DNA of 12,285 nt from Anaerolineae bacterium. Its GTDB lineage: Bacteria > Chloroflexota > Anaerolineae > Aggregatilineales > UBA3940. Shown here piece by piece: positions 5,533-12,285 of this stretch. Where the stretch lies: positions 1-12,285 of the forward strand of contig JADZAD010000308.1 in the NCBI GenBank assembly GCA_020852775.1, in the 5' to 3' direction. Within the stretch, counting starts at the first letter, position 1; each line of letters starts with the position of its first letter. Below the pieces are notes generated by a model. That model was not told the origin of the DNA and searched no databases. It was given only the letters and a program-made list of their open reading frames with translations. The position numbers and the translations under genes are program-made.

Positions 5533-7623
5533 GTGAAACTACCGGTATCTCGAACTTTGCCTGTCTTGCTTGCCGCGATCATCCTCCCGGTACTGGCGTG
5601 TGGTCCGATACAGGATGTCGTCCAGAATCTCGGGTCAAGCACCCCTGAAGCTGAGCCGACCACACCCCCCGCGACCTATCCTCCTTCGATCAACGGCGAG
5701 ATTCCCCTCGCCAATATCATTGGCGACGAAGGGGGGCCGGTGCTGGTACGTGGAACAGTTGCCTACACTAACCCGTTCTTTACTGAAGGAGTCGCCCAGC
5801 CGCTGATCATCCTTGAGGATCAGACCGGCTTCGTAGACCGTAACAAGGACTACATCATACCGGTGGATTCGCAGGTACTCGGCCAGATAACCACCGATTT
5901 CTACACATCACCATTTGATTACGAGCTGGAGCTGCCATCCGTGCCGGATGGAACATATCGTGATGTTGACCACAACGGGCAGGCTGATCAGGGCGTGATG
6001 GTATTCGCTGTCGCTTATTGGACCAATATCTGGGGTGATCCTTACCTTGAAGAGCGCGATCTGTATGGCGGCGGCTGGTCAACAGCCTATGCCTCCACAC
6101 GTGTCAGCAGCGATCCGGCGCCTGAGCAGGAGATGGAGATCGTCGGTGGCTCTTACATCGTCTACGCATCGGATGATCAGCAGGGCTTCCCCTCCGGGTT
6201 CGGCGCAGATGGCCTCCTCTTCACTGAAGACGATCCGATTGTGCGCCTGCCTGCCGGATACACCATCGTCAACATGGACAGTGCTCCATTCACGTATAGC
6301 CGACCGCGCGAGGCCACGCTGGAACTCTTCGAGCCGGAAGACAGCGCCCTTGTCGATTACTCCGACCAGAGCTACGCGGAGGCCTTCGACTCCATGGTGG
6401 AGAAGTTCCGCACGGAATACGCCTTCACCGAGTACAAGAACATCGACTGGGACGCCCTGAGCGCAGAGTTCCGCCCACGCTTTGAAGAAGCCGAGCGGCG
6501 CAATGATGAGGAAGGCTACGGGCTGGCCCTGTGGGAGTTCATTCAGCGGATCCCGGATGGGCATGTCTATATGGCAGAATGGAACCCATCCGTTCTTGAC
6601 CGCCTGCGTGAGGCGCTCGGTGGTGGTATTGGCATGGCAGTCCGCGAGGTGGAAGGTGGTTCGATCATCGCCAGCTTCATCCTGCCGGGCGGCCCGGCGG
6701 ATACCGCAGGCATCCAGCATGGTGCCACCATCGTTACGATTAACGGATCGCCAGCAGAAGATTTCGTAAACGCCGTAGTACCCTGGCTTGGGCCTTTTGG
6801 CACTGACCACACGCGCCGGCTCGGGCAGCTTCATGAAGCTACGCGCTTCCCGGTGGGAGACACGGTGCGGATCACCTACCGTAACCCGGGCGGTGGCGAA
6901 GCAACCGCATCTCTGACAGCGATCAACGAGTGGGACAGTTGGGACGCCTTCTCCGGGATTGCGGCCCCAAATGGCTACGAACTCCCGGTGCAGTACCAGG
7001 TGCTGGACAGCGGGATCGTCTATGTGCAAATCACAAGTTTCCTCGACAACGACCTGCTTTCGATCCAGTTGTGGGAACGCATGATCCAGCAGATGAATAA
7101 CGATGGCATGGATCGCCTGATTATCGACATGCGCCAGAACGGTGGGGGCAGCGGTTTCCTCGCTGACCAGATGGCGGCGTATTTCTTTAATCAACCGCTG
7201 GTGATCGGGAATACTGCCTACTACAGCGAAAGCCTTGGCGAGTTCTACGTCAACCCGGACTCCGAGGAAAAGTTCATCCTCCCTCCGGAAGACCTGCGCT
7301 TCAACGGGCAGGTTGCAGTACTGATCGGCCCGGACTGCGCCAGCGCCTGCGAGTTCTTTTCATATGATATGACCTTGCAGGATCGGGCAACCATTGTCGG
7401 GTTCTATCCGACTGCCGGTATGGGCGGCAGTGTTGAGTACTTCGATATGCCAGGTGGAACACAGTTGAGTTTCACCATCGGGCGCGGCCTTGACGCCGAG
7501 GGAAATATCCACATCGAAGGGATCGGTGTGGTACCGGATGTCCCGGTGCCACTGACCGCGGAGAACCTGCTCAGTGACGGTGACCCGGTTCTCGAAGCCG
7601 CGATCACGGCACTGGGAGGCTAG
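5533..7623 (+). CDS. S41-family serine protease lipoprotein with PDZ domain, 696 aa
   Basis: The N-terminus is a lipoprotein signal peptide: K and R in the first seven residues, a hydrophobic core and a lipobox VLAC with Cys23, followed by a Pro/Thr/Glu-rich linker (35-51). The enzyme would thus be tethered outside the membrane. A 200-residue N-terminal region of unknown fold follows, containing an EF-hand-like loop DVDHNGQAD (144-152) and a second acidic GADGLLFTEDD stretch (224-234). The protease part has PDGH (341-344, candidate catalytic His344), a PDZ-like segment (about 364-415, with PGGPADTAGIQHGATIVTING), and the S41 core with DCASACEFF (601-609; nucleophile Ser604) and EGIGVVPDVPV (662-672). 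There is no Lys at the usual CtpA position, so a Ser-His-Glu mechanism as in tricorn-type members is more likely. Start GTG 5533 was chosen over a longer open frame because AGGAG (5522-5526) is 6 nt upstream and the signal peptide begins there. Substrates unknown. Confidence 0.9.
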   Translation: MKLPVSRTLPVLLAAIILPVLACGPIQDVVQNLGSSTPEAEPTTPPATYPPSINGEIPLANIIGDEGGPVLVRGTVAYTNPFFTEGVAQPLIILEDQTGFVDRNKDYIIPVDSQVLGQITTDFYTSPFDYELELPSVPDGTYRDVDHNGQADQGVMVFAVAYWTNIWGDPYLEERDLYGGGWSTAYASTRVSSDPAPEQEMEIVGGSYIVYASDDQQGFPSGFGADGLLFTEDDPIVRLPAGYTIVNMDSAPFTYSRPREATLELFEPEDSALVDYSDQSYAEAFDSMVEKFRTEYAFTEYKNIDWDALSAEFRPRFEEAERRNDEEGYGLALWEFIQRIPDGHVYMAEWNPSVLDRLREALGGGIGMAVREVEGGSIIASFILPGGPADTAGIQHGATIVTINGSPAEDFVNAVVPWLGPFGTDHTRRLGQLHEATRFPVGDTVRITYRNPGGGEATASLTAINEWDSWDAFSGIAAPNGYELPVQYQVLDSGIVYVQITSFLDNDLLSIQLWERMIQQMNNDGMDRLIIDMRQNGGGSGFLADQMAAYFFNQPLVIGNTAYYSESLGEFYVNPDSEEKFILPPEDLRFNGQVAVLIGPDCASACEFFSYDMTLQDRATIVGFYPTAGMGGSVEYFDMPGGTQLSFTIGRGLDAEGNIHIEGIGVVPDVPVPLTAENLLSDGDPVLEAAITALGG

Positions 7624-7636
7624 ACGAAGGGTATTC

Positions 7637-7674
7637 AAGGGGCCGCCTGACAGTTTGCAGGTGGCCCCTTTGTT
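7637..7674 (+). terminator. Intrinsic terminator of the S41 gene
   Basis: AAGGGGCCGCCTG (7637-7649) pairs with CAGGTGGCCCCTT (7658-7670) in a 13-bp stem with one G-U pair and an 8-nt loop, followed by TGTT. It lies 14 nt after the S41 stop codon. Confidence 0.85.
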
Positions 7675-7684
7675 GCCGTACAAT
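7655..7684 (+). promoter_or_regulatory. Possible upp promoter overlapping the upstream terminator
   Basis: TACAAT (7679-7684) is a good -10 (5 of 6). At 18-nt spacing the -35 candidate TTGCAG (7655-7660) matches 3 of 6 and falls in the loop and 3' arm of the S41 terminator. Transcription would start near 7691, about 42 nt before the upp start codon. Confidence 0.4.
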
Positions 7685-7732
7685 CCGCTGCAATTTGCGC
7701 CTCTACCACCCCACAGAAGGAGCAGGAATCCC

Positions 7733-8359
7733 ATGGACGGTGTCTATGTGTCCAACCACCCGCTGGTCAAACACAAGCTAACCATACTACGTGACAGGAA
7801 CACTGACTCGACCCAGTTTCGTCAGCTTGTCCGGGAGCTTGCTATTCTGCTCTGCTACGAAGCAACGCAGGACCTGCAGCTCACAAACCGCTCGGTCGAG
7901 ACCCCGATGACCACCACCACCGGGGAAGAGTTGAAAGAGAGTATCGGCCTGGTACCGATCCTGCGCGCCGGGCTGGGGATGGTCAATGGGGTCTGGGAGA
8001 TGATGCCCAGCGCCGAGGTCTGGCATATCGGGCTGTACCGTGATGAACACACCCTGCGTCCGGTGGAATACTACAATCGCCTGCCGGTCGCGCCACGGGT
8101 GCAGGTCTGCCTTATCCTCGACCCTATGCTGGCAACGGGCGGTTCCGCGGTTGCCACCACCCAGATACTGAAGGACTGGGGCGCCAAACGAATCAAGTTC
8201 GTTGGCCTGATCGCTGCGCCAGAGGGCATCGAGGTACTGCACAGAGCGCACCCGGATGTGCCAATCCACGTCGGCGCGGTTGACGAGGGGCTGAACGAGG
8301 TGTCGTTCATCGTGCCAGGCCTGGGCGATGCCGGTGACCGCCAGTTCGGCACCGGATGA
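7733..8359 (+). CDS. upp: Uracil phosphoribosyltransferase, 208 aa
   Basis: Pyrimidine salvage: uracil plus PRPP gives UMP and pyrophosphate in the cytoplasm. Family blocks are all present: HPLVKHKLTILRD (9-21), VPILRAGLGMVNGV (74-87), GLYRDE-x4-PVEYYNRLP (100-118), the PRPP loop LILDPMLATGGSA (127-139) and the uracil-binding end IVPGLGDAGDRQFGT (193-207). Length equals the bacterial norm of about 208. Before the last motif, Gly-Tyr of most members is Ser-Phe here, a mild change. ATG 7733 has AAGGAG (7717-7722) 10 nt upstream; a longer in-frame extension would run back through the S41 terminator and was rejected. The following membrane transferase starts 104 bp downstream, with a hairpin between. 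Confidence 0.97.
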   Translation: MDGVYVSNHPLVKHKLTILRDRNTDSTQFRQLVRELAILLCYEATQDLQLTNRSVETPMTTTTGEELKESIGLVPILRAGLGMVNGVWEMMPSAEVWHIGLYRDEHTLRPVEYYNRLPVAPRVQVCLILDPMLATGGSAVATTQILKDWGAKRIKFVGLIAAPEGIEVLHRAHPDVPIHVGAVDEGLNEVSFIVPGLGDAGDRQFGTG

Positions 8360-8385
8360 TCGGCACCAGGCCGTCGAACGTATCC

Positions 8386-8431
8386 CTGGCCGGTTCCGGG
8401 TATATCACACTGGCCGGAGGCATCCGGCCAG
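8386..8431 (+). repeat. Hairpin with a competing upstream repeat between upp and the sugar transferase
   Basis: CTGGCCGGA (8410-8418), loop GGCA, TCCGGCCAG (8423-8431) is a perfect 9-bp stem. An extra copy of CTGGCCGG (8386-8393) upstream can pair with the same 3' arm, so two exclusive hairpins are possible. No T-tract follows, so it is not a canonical terminator; mRNA stability, attenuation or a Rho-dependent end are alternatives. Confidence 0.55.
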
Positions 8432-8463
8432 CAGTCTGATCCATCTCTCCACAGGAGACCGCT

Positions 8464-9564
8464 TTGAGCGCTCCGTTCGGTGCATTCGGGCTGATATTCA
8501 GCGCGGCATTCCTGCTCTCGCTGGCCCTGACCCCGCTGGCACGAAAGGCCGGCCTGAGGCTCGGCCTTGTCGCGGAACCCGGCGGGCGACGACGCCACCT
8601 CGGCAAAGTCCCGACGACCGGTTCTCTGCCGATCTTCGCAGCGTTTGTCGCCACGGTATTACTCGCCCAGTTTCTGACCGTCTCTCCCTGGTCAGCCCCG
8701 AGCGGCCTGCCTGTCAGCTTCCAGATTGACCGCCTCGACCCGAAGGAGATTTTCCGGCTGGCTGGCCTGCTCGTGGGCTGCACAATCATCCTGCTGATGG
8801 GGTTGATTGACGACTGGAAGGAACTCCCTCCGCTCCCGCTGTTCATCAGCCAGATCACCGCGGCGGGTGTCGCGATCGCGTTCCTGATCATCATTGAATA
8901 CGTCAATAACCCACTCACCGGCCTGCAGACAGAAGATTTCCCTTATCTCATCACTGTAACGATCACGCTTCTCTGGTTAGGCGCGACGACGAACACCGTA
9001 AACTGGCTGGATGGCGTTGATGGGCTCGCGGCCGGGGTGGTCGCCATCGCCTGTGCCGTACTGTTTCTCAACAGCGCCTTCCGGCTGGATCCTCCTCAGT
9101 ACAGTGTGGCGATCTTTCCGCTTGCCTTGCTGGGCGCGCTGCTTGGCTTCCTGCCGTTCAACTTCTTCCCGGCACGCATCTTCCTGGGGTCGGGCGCCTA
9201 TCTGATCGGGTTTGCGCTGGGGATTCTGAGCATCATTGGTGGCGCGAAGGCGGCTTCGATCCTGATGGTACTGGGGCTTCCGCTGCTGGACACGGCCTGG
9301 CAGATCATCAACCGGCTGGCGCGAGGACGCAATCCGGCCGTTGGCGATCGAGGGCATCTGCATTTCCGGCTGATCGACATCGGGCTGTCACAGCGGCAGA
9401 TTACGCTGGTGTACTATCTCTTCTGTGCGCTCTTCGGAGGCCTGTCGCTGCTGATTCCCTCACAACTCTACAAGTTCCTCGCGCTGCTGGTAATGGCCAT
9501 ACTCACCATCGCCGGGTTTATCTGGCTGGCGAAATATCAGCCGCCCCCCCCTCCTGGCGGCTAG
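8464..9564 (+). CDS. Polyprenyl-phosphate sugar-1-phosphate transferase (MraY/WecA/TagO family), 366 aa
   Basis: Integral membrane enzyme expected to move a sugar-1-phosphate from a UDP-sugar to undecaprenyl phosphate, the first step of wall or surface glycan synthesis. About ten hydrophobic segments are visible along the sequence. Family motifs: RRRHLGKVPTTG (42-53), the Asp pair GLIDDW (113-118), NTVNWLDGVDGLAAG (177-191) and RGHLHFRL (296-303) in the last cytoplasmic loop. The usual GD-x-G motif near residue 242 is GSGAY here, lacking the aspartate. The shape with DGVDGLAAG and HLHF favours the WecA/TagO branch over true MraY. TTG 8464 is the start because AGGAG (8453-8457) lies 6 nt upstream; no in-frame ATG is near. 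The C-terminus ends in six prolines and GG, partly coded by a run of eight C (9544-9551). Its likely partners are the convergent glycan genes to the right. Confidence 0.9.
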   Translation: MSAPFGAFGLIFSAAFLLSLALTPLARKAGLRLGLVAEPGGRRRHLGKVPTTGSLPIFAAFVATVLLAQFLTVSPWSAPSGLPVSFQIDRLDPKEIFRLAGLLVGCTIILLMGLIDDWKELPPLPLFISQITAAGVAIAFLIIIEYVNNPLTGLQTEDFPYLITVTITLLWLGATTNTVNWLDGVDGLAAGVVAIACAVLFLNSAFRLDPPQYSVAIFPLALLGALLGFLPFNFFPARIFLGSGAYLIGFALGILSIIGGAKAASILMVLGLPLLDTAWQIINRLARGRNPAVGDRGHLHFRLIDIGLSQRQITLVYYLFCALFGGLSLLIPSQLYKFLALLVMAILTIAGFIWLAKYQPPPPPGG

Positions 9565-9574
9565 CACCCGGCCT

Positions 9575-10840
9575 TCATCCTTCGATCTTACTGTGAATCA
9601 GGTCGAGCACTCGCGCAGAGTGGTTGAAGTCGTCCGGGCCACACCAGTGTTCCAGGTAGCGCAGGCGCTGTGCCGGGTCGAGAGGGAAATCGGCAATGCG
9701 GCTGTTCCGGAACGTCTCTACCGCATGCTCCGCGGTGACGGCGTAGCACACGCCGGGGAACTCGAAAGCGCCGTGTGGGGCACCATAGGCACCCGCCCGC
9801 CAGAACCACCGGTCGTATTCTGAGTAGCGCGTCAGGCTGAGTGGATGATCGGGGATGAGTGTAATCGAGGGGACATGCCCGAACGCCGCTTCCATGCAGG
9901 TCGTGCTCATGAAGCTGACAAACAGATCGGCAATAGCCAGCAGTTCGGTTGTCGTGTGGGGATAGTATGAGAGATCGTCCGTATAGAGATCAGCGACCTC
10001 GCTCTCGACCGGGTCAGGGATGTCCTTCAGGCGATACTTCACGATGAGCAATGCATCCTCACGGTCGCAGAACTCACGCAGGGCACGCAGAATACGGTGA
10101 TAGAGCGGCCCTTTCAGAACCTGGGGCAGCAGGCCGGGGTAACGCAGCACCTTGCGAATATCACGCGGCCAGTGCGGGGCCCGCATCACGATATCGTCCC
10201 AGGGGAACAGGTTAGGGGCATGCACATGCCCCGTAACGAGCACAACACGCTTCTCTGGCGGGATTCCAAGCCGCTGGCGTACCTCAACCGGATCGACGAG
10301 GCCAAACTGGTCGAGTTTGGACCAGCCGGTAGGATTGAGGAATTCCCGTAGATACTCCATTTCAGAGACACCCTCCGGGGGGCCATACGCACCGCCAACT
10401 TCGGTGTACAGGCGAACATACAGGTCGTTCAGGTAGGGTGTGGGGGTCGCGGCAAAATCCGAACCAAAGACAAGCTGGCGTTTATAGTCAATCGAAAGCA
10501 GGTCGAAGCTCTGGGGCAGCATAACCATCTTCGCTCCGGCTCGGTGTGCACTCCCGATATCTTCTCCATGGTAGCCGTCCAGGCAGATCAGTGCCTGAAC
10601 TGAGCGTTCCCGCAGCCCGGCCTCCAGGTCCGCCGCCGTCCGGAAGGTGGTGATCTCAGGGACACCGTGTCTGAAACCCGGGACCGATTCGACAGTCGGC
10701 ACCTGATAAGCCTTGCGCCCGACCGCCTTCTCTTCGACGAGAAAGAGTTTAACCTGATCACCAACTGCCAGTGCGCGATCGATTACTGGCCCCAGTGGTC
10801 GGTAGAAAGTCGAACGGCGGATCAGAAAGCCCAGGTTCAT
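9575..10840 (-). CDS. Unrecognised GT-B-like surface-glycan protein, 421 aa
   Basis: I do not recognise a named family with confidence. The C-terminal half carries TTTELLAIADLFVSF followed by STTCMEAAFGHVP (312-324): the pattern of an acidic residue, then S-T-T and E-A with a glycine, is seen in GT-B enzymes such as CDP-glycerol glycerophosphotransferases and related surface-carbohydrate proteins, where it binds the nucleotide donor. The middle has a VVLVTGHVH strand-turn (199-207), a typical start of the second Rossmann-like domain, and the N-terminal part alternates strands and helices (MNLGFLIRRS; ALICLDGY 83-90; KMVMLPQSFD 104-113). No signal peptide or membrane span. It starts 14 nt after the SpsF-type gene, with AAAAGGG about 9 nt before the ATG, and ends 10 bp from the convergent sugar transferase. 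Best guess: a glycosyl- or glycerophosphate-type transferase for a surface polymer. Confidence 0.75.
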   Translation of the reverse strand: MNLGFLIRRSTFYRPLGPVIDRALAVGDQVKLFLVEEKAVGRKAYQVPTVESVPGFRHGVPEITTFRTAADLEAGLRERSVQALICLDGYHGEDIGSAHRAGAKMVMLPQSFDLLSIDYKRQLVFGSDFAATPTPYLNDLYVRLYTEVGGAYGPPEGVSEMEYLREFLNPTGWSKLDQFGLVDPVEVRQRLGIPPEKRVVLVTGHVHAPNLFPWDDIVMRAPHWPRDIRKVLRYPGLLPQVLKGPLYHRILRALREFCDREDALLIVKYRLKDIPDPVESEVADLYTDDLSYYPHTTTELLAIADLFVSFMSTTCMEAAFGHVPSITLIPDHPLSLTRYSEYDRWFWRAGAYGAPHGAFEFPGVCYAVTAEHAVETFRNSRIADFPLDPAQRLRYLEHWCGPDDFNHSARVLDLIHSKIEG

Positions 10841-10854
10841 GCGGTTCGGCCCTT

Positions 10855-11580
10855 TTACTGTTCCAGATGAGAATTAAGCCCGCTGATTTCGGGGTGTTCC
10901 CGGACGAAGCTCAGAATATCACGATAACCCACCGAGCCATCAGCGATCGGCAATGCCGCATACAGTTGCCGCACCATATCGAGATCCGCCTGATGATCGA
11001 CCGTCCAGCGCAGATCGGCGTTGTTCTCCGCGTCTTCGATTGAGTGGATCACAAAGAGGTCAGGGCGCTCCGTCAGCAGGAACTGCGTGACGTGCTCACG
11101 CGCTCGTGCTGATTTTCCCATGCGCGCTATCCGCTCCAGCACGTCCCGGAACATCGCTTCGGTATCCAGCCCGCGGGGGTAGGTGCGCCGGATCACGTTG
11201 GCAGCGTAATCACACGCCGTGGCCTCCTCGAGCAGGCCCACGACCACCCGGTCTACTACTTCTGGCATCAGCAGGGGGCAATCCGCAGTAATACGAACTA
11301 CTACCTCCGCCCGGGACTCCTGTGCCGCGCCCTGATAGCGCCCCAGCACATCGTGTTCGTCACCCCGGTACCAGCGCAGATCAAGCGATTCGGCCAGGCT
11401 CACCACCGGATCATCGGCGGCGTTGCGGGTTGTGGCGATACAGATTTCATCAACCAGCCGCGCGCGGCGCAGCCGCTCGATCTGGCGGACAAGCATCGGC
11501 GCCCCGGCCAGATCCATCAGAATCTTGCCGGGCAGACGAGTTGACGTCATCCGGGCCTGGATAATAGCGACTTTCTTCAT
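10855..11580 (-). CDS. SpsF-type cytidylyltransferase family protein, 241 aa
   Basis: Member of the CMP-sugar synthetase-like family (acylneuraminate cytidylyltransferase fold, SpsF group) used in surface polysaccharide and spore-coat glycan pathways. Motifs: IIQARMTSTRLPGK (6-19, nucleotide-binding loop), GDEHDVLGRY (73-82), RITADCPL (96-103), YPRGLDTE (134-141), REHVT (161-165) and RWTVDH (191-196). Length and order are normal, and no key block is missing. The substrate cannot be read from the sequence; SpsF members are often linked to unusual acidic or amino sugars. The ATG at 11580 fits the family start exactly, though no good Shine-Dalgarno precedes it (the nearest is AGAAG, 11 nt away), so translation may be coupled to the methyltransferase ending 14 nt upstream. 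Confidence 0.9.
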   Translation of the reverse strand: MKKVAIIQARMTSTRLPGKILMDLAGAPMLVRQIERLRRARLVDEICIATTRNAADDPVVSLAESLDLRWYRGDEHDVLGRYQGAAQESRAEVVVRITADCPLLMPEVVDRVVVGLLEEATACDYAANVIRRTYPRGLDTEAMFRDVLERIARMGKSARAREHVTQFLLTERPDLFVIHSIEDAENNADLRWTVDHQADLDMVRQLYAALPIADGSVGYRDILSFVREHPEISGLNSHLEQ

Positions 11581-11594
11581 AAGGAGATGCGCTT

Positions 11595-12285
11595 CTAGCT
11601 ATACGGCTTGCGTCCGATAACCCACATATGCGAGGACAACAGATTATCCGCAAGGAAGGATTGGAATGTCGCCCCCGCGCGCTCCCATTCGTCCAGCAGT
11701 ATCTGCTGCAGGAACGGCTGTGAAGACAGATCGATCTCGCCGGCAAGAGCTTTCTTGCGAACCAGCTCTGCATCAAGCTGGCCGGGGGTCTGTACCTCAA
11801 GCACTTCCAGCCCGCAGCGCTCGAAGAGCAGCCGGAGCGAGGCCGGGTGGAAGTAGTTCAGGTGCTCCACGTCGATCGTTTCCGAGAGCGGGCCCAGCGT
11901 GACCAGGTCAAACCCCCGGATGTTCGGGCAGGTCACGATCAGCAGGCCACCAGGGGCGAGCAGTTTGGAGCAGTCTTCGACAAAGCGCTGTGGAGAGAAG
12001 AGATGCTCCAGCACCTCGAAGCTGGCGACAACATCCACTGATCCGGCTGGCAGGCTGACCTCCTCGATCGGGGTAGCGATAACCTCCAACCCTCTTGCGC
12101 GGCAGGTCTCTGCCAGGTCAGGCGTTGGCTCAACGGCGATGATGCGCTCAAACGCACTGCCCGCCCGGATTTCCTCGCAGAAAGTGCCGAAGCCTGCCCC
12201 GACCTCGAGGAGCGTGCCGGTCGGCACGTGGTAACGCGAACAGATCTCCAGTGTGCGCCGGGCCCGCGGCCTGAATATCCGTTCA
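11595..12285 (-). CDS. Class I SAM-dependent methyltransferase (5' end outside window)
   Basis: The frame is open to the right edge; 229 residues are visible and the start lies beyond 12285. A GTG at 12227 could start a shorter protein, but the upstream residues (FRPRARRTLEICSRY) continue naturally into the SAM fold and are very likely coding. Motif I LLEVGAGFGTFCEE (25-38 of the visible part), an acidic residue after the second strand (VEPTP, Glu52), SFEVLEHL (88-95) and LLAPGGLLIVTCPN (108-121) identify a Methyltransf_23/UbiG-like enzyme. EHLNYFHPASL (140-150), the helix-strand after it and a C-terminal region of about 70 residues are typical of methyltransferases acting on sugars or glycans, but the substrate is not visible. 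First visible gene of the - strand operon with the SpsF-type and GT-B-like genes. Confidence 0.9.
   Translation of the reverse strand, partial: ERIFRPRARRTLEICSRYHVPTGTLLEVGAGFGTFCEEIRAGSAFERIIAVEPTPDLAETCRARGLEVIATPIEEVSLPAGSVDVVASFEVLEHLFSPQRFVEDCSKLLAPGGLLIVTCPNIRGFDLVTLGPLSETIDVEHLNYFHPASLRLLFERCGLEVLEVQTPGQLDAELVRKKALAGEIDLSSQPFLQQILLDEWERAGATFQSFLADNLLSSHMWVIGRKPYS

Noticed and set aside
5331..5663. N-terminal extension of the btpA-like gene to position 5663
   Set aside because: It overlaps the divergent S41 gene and its promoter, has no family similarity, and a good ribosome binding site precedes the internal ATG at 5330.
6079..7194. Long open frame (371 codons) on the - strand inside the S41 gene
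   Set aside because: It is antisense to the protease core, has no recognisable motif, and the sense strand carries clear S41 and PDZ motifs; it is a by-product of GC-rich codon use.
11581..11590. AAGGAGATG on the + strand, a ribosome binding site followed by ATG
   Set aside because: Spacing is zero and the frame ends after three codons; it lies in the gap of a - strand operon and is chance.
1..12285. CRISPR array, tRNA, rRNA, insertion sequence or toxin-antitoxin pair (RtcB could suggest RNA-damage defence)
   Set aside because: No regularly spaced repeats, no cloverleaf sequence in any gap, no transposase and no toxin-like small gene beside rtcB; archease-RtcB is also a common housekeeping pair.

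Overview
The window looks like an ordinary chromosomal stretch of a GC-rich, non-phototrophic bacterium, most plausibly a member of the Chloroflexota (Anaerolineae-like). This placement is an inference: it rests on the style of the BtpA-family protein, the large S41 lipoprotein with its characteristic N-terminal half, the atypical lipid-linked sugar transferase and the methyltransferase with a C-terminal zinc ribbon. It was not tested by any search. No rRNA, tRNA, CRISPR array, insertion sequence or phage gene is visible. I see no obvious new defence or biosynthetic system; the window is mostly housekeeping genes plus the edge of a surface-glycan locus.

Layout. Positions 1-396 hold the 3' end of a + strand methyltransferase-like gene with a zinc ribbon. 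A shared hairpin terminator separates it from a convergent mini-gene for an 81-residue SWIM zinc-finger protein (485-730, -). A 339-bp divergent promoter region (731-1069) follows; it includes a long SWIM leader with an attenuator-like hairpin and a good extended -10 promoter for peptide deformylase (1070-1633, +). Next comes the RNA-ligase pair archease (1737-2150) and RtcB (2162-3613), tightly coupled to a membrane-anchored glutamine cyclotransferase (3621-4490). A strong convergent hairpin separates this run from a BtpA-family TIM-barrel gene on the - strand (4548-5330).

Divergent from btpA is a 696-residue S41 protease lipoprotein (5533-7623, +). Its terminator overlaps the likely promoter of uracil phosphoribosyltransferase (7733-8359, +), which is followed by a polyprenyl-phosphate sugar-1-phosphate transferase of the MraY/WecA type with a TTG start (8464-9564, +). 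Converging on this from the right is a - strand operon with 14-bp gaps: a class I methyltransferase (running off the right edge to 11595), an SpsF-type cytidylyltransferase (10855-11580) and an unrecognised 421-residue GT-B-like protein (9575-10840).

How the genes work together. Archease and RtcB form a known functional pair (archease activates RtcB guanylylation for RNA 3'-phosphate ligation). The membrane transferase and the methyltransferase/SpsF/GT-B-like operon plausibly contribute to one cell-surface polysaccharide: lipid-linked initiation, nucleotide-sugar activation, and methylation or transfer. Peptide deformylase, Upp and the cyclotransferase are general protein and nucleotide metabolism genes.
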